Origin: Paucisalibacillus globulus | Lineage (GTDB): Bacteria > Bacillota > Bacilli > Bacillales > Amphibacillaceae | Direction: 5' to 3' | Length of the DNA stretch: 64,000 bases | Assembly (NCBI RefSeq): GCF_900184735.1 | Contig: NZ_LT855395.1 | Span: 124,001-188,000, forward strand | Shown: positions 20,501 to 27,153 of the stretch, piece after piece | How positions within the stretch are numbered: the stretch's first letter is position 1 | How the letters are laid out: every line of letters starts with the position of its first letter | Made by a program: the position numbers and the translations under genes | Notes under the pieces: model-generated | Seen by the model: the letters and a program-made list of their open reading frames with translations, nothing else | The model's database searches: none | Told to the model about the DNA's origin: nothing

Positions 20501-20689
20501 GTCTATTTCCACCGTGACACGTACTACCTCATCAGCATCATATGCTTTGATGGCTTCTTCCGAAAGGGTTTCTTTCTTCAGATCGGTTCTATTAACGACG
20601 ATATTTCCCGGTGTCGCATACGCAAAGGTACTAAACGCTAATAGAAAAATTAATGATAATACCGAAGTTCTTTTCAATAGCTTGCGCAT
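17597..20689 (-). CDS. Secreted subtilisin-family serine protease (S8, Vpr-like)
   Basis: A 1030-residue exported endopeptidase. A signal peptide ends near TFAYA (25); an inhibitor-I9 propeptide spans about 50-155. The S8 domain has Asp189 (GVIDSGVD), His258 (GAHGMHVAG) and the catalytic Ser in NGTSMAAPHVSGG near residue 580. A PA domain (about 410-530) is inserted between His and Ser, as in Vpr and lactocepin-type proteases. Fibronectin-like and FlgD-like beta domains (NGDGTLDDAG segment) fill the C-terminal third. There is no LPXTG or S-layer motif, so release to the medium or retention by charge is likely. Confidence 0.92.
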   Translation of the reverse strand: MRKLLKRTSVLSLIFLLAFSTFAYATPGNIVVNRTDLKKETLSEEAIKAYDADEVVRVTVEIDGDAPIEKATKKGVKFGDLSVSEKKKLLNEAKAKKKAAKQAMKDKKINAKYLQEFDAVMNGFSAEVKYGDIEKIEKLPNVKNVVISTLYEKPIAEPDMEYSKELVEAQLAWNEYGFKGEGMVIGVIDSGVDHNHQDFLISEETEVALTEAEVNSVISTEGLPGVYYTEKVPYGYNYYDQNHEYTDFNGSSGAHGMHVAGTVGANGDTDNGGITGVAPEAQILNLKVFSNDPANGGTYSDIYVAAIDDAIKLGADVLNMSLGAPAGFVNHESPDQVAVSRAVDNGVMMAISAGNSAMYGDGFFYPYASNPDYGVVGSPGVSYDSLQVASFENSHTSVDELDYSIDGGEAASAGFMSAGAVAPTTGTTFELVEAGLGHPEDYEGKEVEGKFALVQRGELDFVTKALNAQAAGASGVIVYNNTDGMINMASDPAIVIPQLFLGKTDGDALAAALLDGQAASVTFTGGKTAVPNAEAGKMSAFTSWGVTQNLDFKPEITAPGGQIYSTLNNGGYGSKNGTSMAAPHVSGGSALVMERVDSEFGLEGRDRVELAKKLLMNTSKVVEFDGANVSPRRQGAGLMQLHAALSTPVIVTDSQTGESKVALKEVSENQVTFELTAENFTDEAVSYEVSANAQTDTPVNAGVTVTAPNLFGALDLGAVATVNGEAVSTVEVPANGSASFEVTIDVSDWDADLSSIFTNGYWLEGFVKLTDPTDTNPELVVPYVGFKGEWDDAPIFDTPFWSGTSFYEVSGVVTSLGEGNFDYVSEDPSKLAFSPNGDGTLDDAGLLLSFLRNVKEVSFNVLDADGNVVETIATEEYLRKDYYDSGYGSHYKVSSDWMWDGTIDGKVASDGEYQLQAVGVIDYEGAEAQSIEVPVLVDTLAPSVRSVIQRGKREALIMVRDGQGSGIKEFTIEVNGELVEVPEGETTHLLRNVHPSSVVEVTTVDYAGNVSYSVVMGPQGNGKGKFDKIR

Positions 20690-20993
20690 TTCCTTCCTCC
20701 TTTATAAGTTTGACTAGTTAGATTTAAGTCTTTGGTCTCTATTACTCTATTAGACTAAAAACTTAGATAATTATAATGATAGATTTTTCTCAAAACTTAG
20801 ACAAGGTGCGAAGGTCGTAGTTAGATATAATTATAAATTATTATGATTTCTACAAAAAATAGTAATTTTCTGCAATATACTACATATTAATATGGGTAAT
20901 TATGCCTAAAATCGACTAATTTATTGGTGTTATTTCCTTTAATAGAGGGCTGAATCTAAAGGATATGATTGAATAAGTAGGACTTCTTTCAAG

Positions 20994-21022
20994 TTGAGTG
21001 AGGGAAATAGTTATGCTAAGAT
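20994..21022 (+). promoter_or_regulatory. Sigma-A promoter for the ATPase-c-like gene
   Basis: TTGAGT (20994-20999), a 17-nt spacer and TAAGAT (21017-21022) with an extended TGC element. The rest of the 375-base gap back to 20690 is AT-rich and should hold the subtilase promoter; I see no gene, repeat or strong hairpin there. Confidence 0.7.
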
Positions 21023-21065
21023 ACCCATGAGCAATCTAAAATTTTCCAAAATGAGGTGAATTATC

Positions 21066-21473
21066 ATGAGTAGTACATACTATTTTGCATTCGCATCCTT
21101 ACTAGCAGTCATTTCAATTCTATTAGTCTTTAAAGTTAACGTTGAAAAACTCAAAGAAAACCCTAAAGAAGTTGGTCAAATACAGACTAAATTTTTCATT
21201 GGAGTAGCAATCGCAGAAGCAATCCCTATCATCCTAGTCGTCTTTGGATTAATGGATCTGACAGCCGTATCCTCCATGGAAGAATTGTACATACCAGGAT
21301 TAATCGTCATCTTATCCCTAGTATTTGCACCATTCTTCGTCTTCCTTCAGAAATCAGTAGGTGTACCGGAAGATGCTAAGCAAGTTGTGAATACTTTTTC
21401 ATTTATTGGGATGGCAATGGCAAACGCTATTCCGTTTATTTCGTTGGTTGGGTTGATTATGATGTTGCCTTAG
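21066..21473 (+). CDS. Tandem ATP synthase subunit-c-like membrane protein
   Basis: The 135-residue protein has four transmembrane helices in two similar hairpins. The first hairpin has a polar loop (KENPKEVGQ) followed by FFIGVAIAEAIPI, matching the loop and the ion-binding Glu helix of F-type c-subunits; the second has GMAMANAIPF, with Asn replacing the Glu. This is a fused duplicate of a c-type hairpin with only one carboxylate. The real atp operon lies 41 kb away, so this is a paralogue of unknown role. GAGGTG lies 7 nt before the ATG. Confidence 0.65.
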   Translation: MSSTYYFAFASLLAVISILLVFKVNVEKLKENPKEVGQIQTKFFIGVAIAEAIPIILVVFGLMDLTAVSSMEELYIPGLIVILSLVFAPFFVFLQKSVGVPEDAKQVVNTFSFIGMAMANAIPFISLVGLIMMLP

Positions 21474-21479
21474 GGTAGA

Positions 21480-21507
21480 AGCCTTCCTGTTGTGGGGAGG
21501 TTTTTTT
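21480..21507 (+). terminator. Terminator at the head of array 1
   Basis: CCTTCC (21482-21487) pairs with GGGAGG (21495-21500) and is followed by seven T residues. The 21-bp array begins within 40 nt of it. Confidence 0.75.
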
Positions 21508-21545
21508 GTTTGGTTTATGGCATGGGTGCTGCTGTGACTTGGGTT

Positions 21546-21964
21546 GGGAGTATGATTTTGGTTATTGGGCACATGGGGACTTGGAGTGGGAGCAAGGTCT
21601 TGGTGTTTGGGTACATGATATCGAGGAGTGGGAGCATACTCTTGGTCAGTGGGCACATGATGTCGAGGAGTGGGAGCATACTCTTGGATAGTGGGCACAT
21701 GATGTCGAGGAATGGGTCCATGCTCTTGGTCAATGGGCCATGATGACTCGGAATGGGTCCATGCTCTTGGTGTTTGGGCACATGATGACGAGGAGTGGGA
21801 GCATACTCTTAGTCAGTGAGCACATGATGACACGGAATGGGTGCATGCTCTTGGTCAATGGGCTCATGGGGATCAGGAGCGGGTGCATGCTCTCGATTAG
21901 TGGGTACATAGTGATTCAATATGGGGCCATGTTTTTGATTAACAGGCACATATGCTCACTTAAT
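21546..21964 (+). repeat. Array 1: 20 modules of 21 bp, GGGCACATG class
   Basis: Each module is a 9-bp core (consensus GGGNNCATG, most often GGGCACATG or GGGAGCATA) plus a 12-bp spacer. Two spacer types alternate, ATGTCGAGGAGT-like and CTCTTGGTCAGT-like, so the higher-order unit is 42 bp. Only one indel occurs (one module is 20 nt). The array lies between convergent genes, downstream of the c-like gene's terminator. Open frames on both strands across it are a by-product of a period divisible by three. Confidence 0.9.
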
Positions 21965-22061
21965 TTACAAATATAAAAAATGGCCCACCCCATTTAAACG
22001 ATTTCCTTATGAGATGCGCCATATATCGTAAAGTAAAGTAATATCACATTCACATGATTAT

Positions 22062-22712
22062 CTATTTATCAGGTGGCAAGCTATAAATTACCTGCCCTTC
22101 TTCATCTAAAAATTCAAGTTTGGGATTATCATGTTGATCGACTGCTAAACGGATTCGTTGCCTTCCCTTGCTATCTGACAATTTTACGGATACTTCTCCA
22201 GAAGAGGATTTTTCTATCTTCATTCGTTCGAATCCAATTTCACCTTTTTCATATAATTCTTTCATATATGTTTGTTTTTCCGGACTATTTTCCGCGAAGA
22301 GCATATGTTCATGTTCTTTAACAAATTCGGTAAGGAATTTTTTTGGCCTATCACTAAAAACTAACGCATAGGTCCTTTCACCATTTCTATCATACATCCC
22401 AAGATCCACTACATCATTTTGCAGATATGGGTCAAAAGCAAGAAGTATATTTTGTTCATAATTATTTTCATCTTCCTTTTGACTTGAAAATCGTAATCCT
22501 CCACATTCAATTCCCTCATCATTATAAAAAACTATTCCTGCACCTGGATTTCCATCTCTCGGAATATCTTTATCTTCTAGCAGCTTTGGTGTTGGAAATA
22601 ATTCTGTATTGGAGATAGCCATTCGAATGGTCCCATCATTTTCAATGATATTAATACGCTTTACATTTACCTCTTCAAAATCCTGAATATTATTTTTTTC
22701 CTTCAATCTCAT
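22062..22712 (-). CDS. Conserved hypothetical protein, beta-rich
   Basis: A 216-residue soluble protein with no signal peptide or membrane segment. It opens with a strand pattern VKRINIIENDGTIRMAIS and contains AGIVFYNDEGIECGGLRFS and a late VKLSDSKGRQRIRLAVD, suggesting repeated beta hairpins. I have a memory of similar uncharacterised proteins in unrelated bacteria but cannot name a function. It is a single gene with array 1 beyond its 3' end. Confidence 0.65.
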   Translation of the reverse strand: MRLKEKNNIQDFEEVNVKRINIIENDGTIRMAISNTELFPTPKLLEDKDIPRDGNPGAGIVFYNDEGIECGGLRFSSQKEDENNYEQNILLAFDPYLQNDVVDLGMYDRNGERTYALVFSDRPKKFLTEFVKEHEHMLFAENSPEKQTYMKELYEKGEIGFERMKIEKSSSGEVSVKLSDSKGRQRIRLAVDQHDNPKLEFLDEEGQVIYSLPPDK

Positions 22713-22911
22713 ACCTCCTATTAAATAGAATTTCTACGGAGAAAATATTCAAGCTTTCCTCTCATTAGTAGAATTGTCATTCCTTGCTAATACCTTAACA
22801 TAATTTTCAGATAATTATAACAGGAGTTTCATTTTCCAGCACAAATAGTATTCATATCAGTACGTGTGGGTACAGAGATTAAACAGATTATATAATCCTA
22901 ATATAAAAATA

Positions 22912-22952
22912 AAATCGCACTGTTCATTCAACTATGAACTACAGTGCGATTT
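22912..22952 (-). terminator. Terminator of the 23032 gene
   Basis: A 12-bp perfect stem (AAATCGCACTGT / ACAGTGCGATTT) is followed on the minus strand by TTATTTTTAT. It is the only notable element in the gap 22713-23031. Confidence 0.85.
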
Positions 22953-23031
22953 AGTGTATGGAAAATAGGATGTCTTCCTTTAAGCGACCCCAACTATGCA
23001 TAATGCATCTTCATATTTGGGTAATTTCATA

Positions 23032-23454
23032 TTATTTATTATAAAGTTCTTTATAAGCAATTACTTTCAATGCTGTTATTTCTTCTTCTGTTAATTTACC
23101 TGCCACTTCTTGAAGGATCTCTTCCTTGGAAACTTGGCCTTCTTTCACCCTGGATTGTAAATCCTTAATTCCCGAAATACCAAATTTCTTCACAATCACT
23201 TTCGTTGCTTCTTCTTTTGTGGTGAATGGCAATGTGCTTTCATCAACTGATGCTGCACCATTAATAAAAGCCTGCAGTTCCGGGTCATTTTCAATTGCTC
23301 TTTTGATGTTTTCCATTTCCCCACTATTCTCTAGTTCGGTTACCAGAGCTTCCATTATCTTATCCGAGGCAATTTTGGTTCCAAAATGGTAAACCCCGTA
23401 GCCAAGACCACCTAGAAGAATGATAATGATAAGAAGCCATTTTATAAATTTCAT
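23032..23454 (-). CDS. Hypothetical protein with one N-terminal membrane anchor
   Basis: 140 residues: a membrane helix (KWLLIIIILLGGLGYGVYHF) then a helical soluble region rich in Glu and Lys. The pattern TKEEATKVIVKKFG followed by GQVSKEEILQEV suggests short helical repeats. GAGAGGTGAG precedes the ATG, and TATAAT lies just upstream on the minus strand. No function is recognised. Array 2 fills the divergent gap to the next gene. Confidence 0.65.
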   Translation of the reverse strand: MKFIKWLLIIIILLGGLGYGVYHFGTKIASDKIMEALVTELENSGEMENIKRAIENDPELQAFINGAASVDESTLPFTTKEEATKVIVKKFGISGIKDLQSRVKEGQVSKEEILQEVAGKLTEEEITALKVIAYKELYNK

Positions 23455-23531
23455 ATAACACTCTCACCTCTCGAGGACTATTATACCTTTTTTTAAAATG
23501 GATGGTGTTTTATTTTTTGGGAAACGGGTTT

Positions 23532-23783
23532 GGGTTTATGATTTAGAGTTTGAGTTAGATGATTGTTTAGAGCGGGGACATTGTTCTGCTTTTTGGGTAC
23601 AAGATTGCTATGATTGGGTACATGGTTACTTGGCTCGGGCACATCCTTCTGGTCCCAGGGCACATGGTTTCCCAATTCGGGCGCATTCTCCTGCTCCATG
23701 GGCACATGGTTACTCAACTCAGGGACATCTTCATACTCCAAAGGCACAAGCTCCCCCATCTCAGGAACATCTTCCCTACCCCA
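23532..23783 (+). repeat. Array 2: 12 modules of 21 bp, GGGCACATG class
   Basis: Cores read GGGTACATG, GGGCACATC, GGGCACATG, GGGCGCATT and the like, at exactly 21-bp steps with no indel. Spacers are less homogenised than in array 3. The array sits between divergent genes (23454 minus and 23870 plus), so it occupies what should be promoter DNA. A minus-strand frame of 107 codons is uninterrupted across it (Pro at every seventh residue), but its ATG lacks a properly spaced ribosome binding site. Confidence 0.88.
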
Positions 23784-23869
23784 AACATCCCCCCACAACA
23801 CAAAAACTTCCATCTCCCCCCAAACCCTACTATAATGGAAAAGACAAAATAGTTCGGGGTTGATTAATT

Positions 23870-24613
23870 TTGGAAAAACATGAGCAGATAACGAAACTTT
23901 GCTTGTTAACAGGGAAGATTATGTTGGAGAGTAGTGCGGAGACGTATCGGGTGGAGGATACGATGAATCGGATAGCGCGTGCTTTTGGGGTGGAGAATCC
24001 GCAGAGTTATGCTACTCCGACGGGGATTTACTTTTCTATTGATCAGGCGGAGCCGGCGAATATGATGCGGATTATGAAACGGACGACGGATTTGAATAAG
24101 ATTGCAGAGGTTAATAGTGTTTCACGGAGGATTGCTGCTGGGGAGCTTGATATGAAGGAAGCTTATCATGCCTTGAAGCAATTGGAAACATTAAAAGTTC
24201 TGTATTCTAACAAGCTCATGGTCTTCATAGCGGCGCTTGCGAGTGGCTGTTTTACCATCATGTTTGGTGGGATTTGGGCTGATTTTCTCCCATCTGTAGT
24301 AGCTGGTGGAATTGGATTTATCGGGTTTTTGTGGTTTGATAAGTTGGTGGAGATTCGCTTCATTTCTGAGTTTGTGGCATCTTTCATTATCGGCCTTCTT
24401 GCTGTGTTCTTTATCCATACTGGCTTAGGGGTCGAGTTAGATAAGATTATCATTGGTGCAGTGATGCCTCTTGTACCGGGATTACATATTACGAATGCAG
24501 TCCGCGACTTATTGGCGGGGCATTTGGTTGCTGGTTTATCAAAGGGTGTTGAAGCATTGCTGACGGCATCTGCGATTGGCGCTGGGATTGCGGTGGTGTT
24601 GGCGTTTGTATAA
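23870..24613 (+). CDS. Threonine/serine exporter, ThrE N-terminal-type subunit (YjjP-like)
   Basis: 247 residues with a cytoplasmic N-terminal domain containing SSAETYRVEDTMNRI, the family hallmark, then five membrane helices. ThrE-type export needs a second, four-helix subunit, which here is encoded 5 kb away at 29630. Translation probably starts at a TTG with a weak ribosome binding site; a good -10 (TATAAT, about 23832) lies upstream within the flank of array 2. Substrate is inferred from the family. Confidence 0.85.
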   Translation: MEKHEQITKLCLLTGKIMLESSAETYRVEDTMNRIARAFGVENPQSYATPTGIYFSIDQAEPANMMRIMKRTTDLNKIAEVNSVSRRIAAGELDMKEAYHALKQLETLKVLYSNKLMVFIAALASGCFTIMFGGIWADFLPSVVAGGIGFIGFLWFDKLVEIRFISEFVASFIIGLLAVFFIHTGLGVELDKIIIGAVMPLVPGLHITNAVRDLLAGHLVAGLSKGVEALLTASAIGAGIAVVLAFV

Positions 24614-24623
24614 GGTTATGTTC

Positions 24624-24661
24624 AAGATTCGTCATGTTCGGCCATGACGGGTCTTTTTTTC
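24624..24661 (+). terminator. Terminator after the ThrE N-type gene
   Basis: A stem with CGTCATG pairing with CATGACG around a TTCGGC loop is extended by GA/TC pairs and ends in a run of T residues. Confidence 0.85.
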
Positions 24662-24711
24662 TTATCGGCCATTTTGTTCGTTTAGCCGATAAGAATAGAA
24701 GACTTATAACC

Positions 24712-25308
24712 TCAATCGTCAGCCGGGATACAGAATTCACGGATCAACTGTGCTTTTATTTCTTCAATTGGGAACTTATGGGGATAGGTAGATATCATTA
24801 ACATGACTCCTTGTAGTGCAGATGAAAAGTAAAGTGATCGTTTTCGTGGCTCTTCTACACCAATCCTTTCGAAGATTTCACACTGAAACTCAAACTGTCT
24901 GGCGCTTTCTTCAATTAGCATCTTACTGTATTTAATCAATTCTTCATCCGCTTCTGGCTGTGTCTGTAAGTGGAGATAGAAACGAAAAACTTCCGGATGT
25001 TGATAAACGCCATTAATTGCACCTTCCACTATAAATTTTAGTTGCTCTGTTGGTTTCCGAATTGCCTTGGCCCCATCCATTACATGAATTACTTCTGCAA
25101 TTCTTGCTTCAACCATCTGTGCAAGAAGTGCTTCTTTACCTTTGTAATAATTGTAGAGTAGTCCCTTCGATATACCTGCCGATTCAGCTATATCATGAAT
25201 AGAAGTTGCATGATACCCCTGTTTGATAAACAACTCCATAGCAGTATTGTGAATTTTTTGTTTGGCCAACTCGCGAATACGTTCATATTCTTCCGGTGAT
25301 CTAGGCAT
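24712..25308 (-). CDS. TetR family transcriptional repressor
   Basis: 198 residues. The N-terminal HTH (ELFIKQGYHATSIHDIAESAGISKGLLYNYYKGKEALLAQM, about 22-62) is typical TetR. The all-helical C-terminal half would bind a small ligand. The gene lies 6 nt downstream of the hydrolase gene, so the two form an operon. Autorepression through the palindrome at 26101-26118 is likely. Confidence 0.9.
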   Translation of the reverse strand: MPRSPEEYERIRELAKQKIHNTAMELFIKQGYHATSIHDIAESAGISKGLLYNYYKGKEALLAQMVEARIAEVIHVMDGAKAIRKPTEQLKFIVEGAINGVYQHPEVFRFYLHLQTQPEADEELIKYSKMLIEESARQFEFQCEIFERIGVEEPRKRSLYFSSALQGVMLMISTYPHKFPIEEIKAQLIREFCIPADD

Positions 25309-25314
25309 GTTAGT

Positions 25315-26064
25315 TCATTCCTTTATGAAATTAGTAATATGACGATACAGTTCGTCTGGGTGGGTAAGGGTCATCATATGATCGGCCCCAGGGATTTCTA
25401 CAATTCTAGCATTAGAGTGTTCACGGTAATAATCCGCCACTCGGAGATTATCGGGTAACTCCTCCGTACCAATCATGAATAATGTCTTAGCAGACAATTC
25501 TCCCAGTCTTTCAGAAGCAGGAGGCTGTGGCCAAACCAATTCAAACACCGGCCATGCAAAGGACCGTTTGATATGGTGACGCAGCATCTCTTCTGCCAGT
25601 TCCCGATGTGGGCTAGATTGGACAACACGATACGATGGAGCACTTTGGGATATCTCAATCATTTTTTCTACATCAGGAGCTGCTGTGCCAACCTTATTGA
25701 TATATTCCTTAAACGCCTGTGAATAATCAAAGCCAGTTAACGCCGGAGCTAATAAAATCAGATGGGATACTTTTTCCGGGTATTCTAGTGCGAAATCTGT
25801 GGCAATCTGTCCGCCCATGGAATGACCAACGATTGCGGCTTTAGAAATCTCGAGGTGTTCAAGTAGTTCATTTAAGTCCTCCACACAGTTGACATCCTTT
25901 GTAGGATTAGGCGACTTTCCCGCACCACGTCCATCGTAAGCAATGACCTTATAGTCGTTAGCTAAAAGGGGCTCTACGAATGTCCAGTCACGGAGATCGG
26001 CACCACCACTGTGAATAAGAATGACAGGATACCCTTTACCATGAACCTCGTAATACAATTCCAT
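25315..26064 (-). CDS. Alpha/beta-hydrolase
   Basis: 249 residues. HSGG near residue 18-21 forms the oxyanion loop, the nucleophile elbow is GHSMGG (Ser82), and the terminal His lies in GADHMMTLTHPD. A cap domain separates strands 6 and 7. The substrate is unknown; its regulator is encoded immediately downstream, suggesting that a hydrophobic ester or lactone induces the pair. Confidence 0.85.
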   Translation of the reverse strand: MELYYEVHGKGYPVILIHSGGADLRDWTFVEPLLANDYKVIAYDGRGAGKSPNPTKDVNCVEDLNELLEHLEISKAAIVGHSMGGQIATDFALEYPEKVSHLILLAPALTGFDYSQAFKEYINKVGTAAPDVEKMIEISQSAPSYRVVQSSPHRELAEEMLRHHIKRSFAWPVFELVWPQPPASERLGELSAKTLFMIGTEELPDNLRVADYYREHSNARIVEIPGADHMMTLTHPDELYRHITNFIKE

Positions 26065-26100
26065 TACAATCCCTCCATAAATCGTTTAGTTTTTTTATTG

Positions 26101-26118
26101 AATGAACGTTTAGTCATT
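26101..26118. promoter_or_regulatory. Candidate TetR operator
   Basis: AATGAACGTTTAGTCATT has outer inverted halves AATGA/TCATT and lies 37 nt upstream of the hydrolase start; a second CGTTTAG half-site occurs near 26083. Spacing and form fit TetR-family operators. Assignment is by inference. Confidence 0.45.
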
Positions 26119-26331
26119 ATAAAATTATTATATTTTCCCAATCAGGAATAAGAACCTTTTTTCGAGTATGTCATACTGTTTTTTTCGTCCATGTCCAATG
26201 GTAAAATAGTATTTGGGGGAACTTTTGGATTTCTCATGTTGATGTTAGCATTTGTGTTCGGTGGAAGTTAAACATTTCCCCATTTTCCTCCGATAGTGAT
26301 AATGAGCGAGCAGTTAACGGAGTGTGAGAGA

Positions 26332-27033
26332 ATGAACAAGATATGGAAAAGCATCATGATGGTGACATTACTATTTCTAGCGGCTTGTAATACTGAGGAA
26401 ACTAAAGAAATACCAAAGACTCAGCCTGAGGTGAAACAACTTCCCACTAGGCAGTCCACTTCTATCGAATCATTAACTAAATTATATTTGCCTGGACATG
26501 TCTCTGAGAAACGGGTAACACCAATTACCCATGCTGTTATTCATTTCACTAGTAATGCCCAAGAAAAACCAGAGGACCCATATCAAATTCTAGATACATA
26601 CGATATTTTTAATCAATACGGTGTTTCTTCCCATTATGTTATTGACCGGTCTGGAAAACTATATCAGTTTGTAACTGAGAACCGTATTGCCTATCATGCT
26701 GGAAAAGGTAGTTTAGCAAACTATCCTACCTATCATAATAAATTAAACGCCTATTCCATTGGTATTGAGTTACTAGCAATCGGAACCAAAGAGGAAATGG
26801 TTTCGATGATGACGGAAGAAGACTATGATAATATTGACCCCATCCATATCGGGTATACGAATGAGCAATATGAAACCTTGAGAGATTTATTACTCGATAT
26901 TTCCGCATTCTATGGGACGGTGCCACTGGATCGTGAGCATATCATAGGGCATGATGAATATGCACCAGAGCGAAAGACAGACCCTGGTTCCCTGTTTGAT
27001 TGGGAACATTTGATGAATCTATTAGATGAATAG
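26332..27033 (+). CDS. Lipoprotein N-acetylmuramoyl-L-alanine amidase (Amidase_2)
   Basis: I take the ATG at 26332, 7 nt after GGAGTG, giving 234 residues. A lipoprotein signal ends in LFLAAC. The Amidase_2 fold follows: AVIHFTS (zinc His), YHAGKGS, NAYSIGIELLA, and the C-terminal REHIIGHDEYAPERKTDPGSLFDW with the second zinc His and the Lys-x-Asp-Pro motif. It would cut the MurNAc-L-Ala amide bond in peptidoglycan at the outer face of the membrane. Confidence 0.9.
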   Translation: MNKIWKSIMMVTLLFLAACNTEETKEIPKTQPEVKQLPTRQSTSIESLTKLYLPGHVSEKRVTPITHAVIHFTSNAQEKPEDPYQILDTYDIFNQYGVSSHYVIDRSGKLYQFVTENRIAYHAGKGSLANYPTYHNKLNAYSIGIELLAIGTKEEMVSMMTEEDYDNIDPIHIGYTNEQYETLRDLLLDISAFYGTVPLDREHIIGHDEYAPERKTDPGSLFDWEHLMNLLDE

Positions 27034-27040
27034 GACGGAA

Positions 27041-27082
27041 AGGCTTCTCAAAAGTTTGGTAAACTAGTGAGAAGCTTTTTTT
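27041..27082 (+). terminator. Terminator of the amidase gene
   Basis: GCTTCTCA (27043-27050) pairs with TGAGAAGC (27068-27075), followed by seven T residues. Confidence 0.85.
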
Positions 27083-27109
27083 ATTCTTTGGTAAAACCAC
27101 CCTTTTTCG

Positions 27110-27150
27110 ACTATAAATAAAGCCTGTTCTCTAATTCCGAAAACAGGCCA
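27110..27150 (-). terminator. Terminator of the GGDEF-EAL gene
   Basis: GCCTGTT (27122-27128) pairs with AACAGGC (27142-27148); on the minus strand it is followed by TTTATTTAT. Confidence 0.7.
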
Positions 27151-27153
27151 ACG

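Noticed and set aside
24661-24693. Second terminator between the ThrE-type and TetR genes
   Set aside because: CTTATCGGC/GCCGATAAG pair well, but neither strand shows a T run after the stem; the real plus-strand terminator is just before it.
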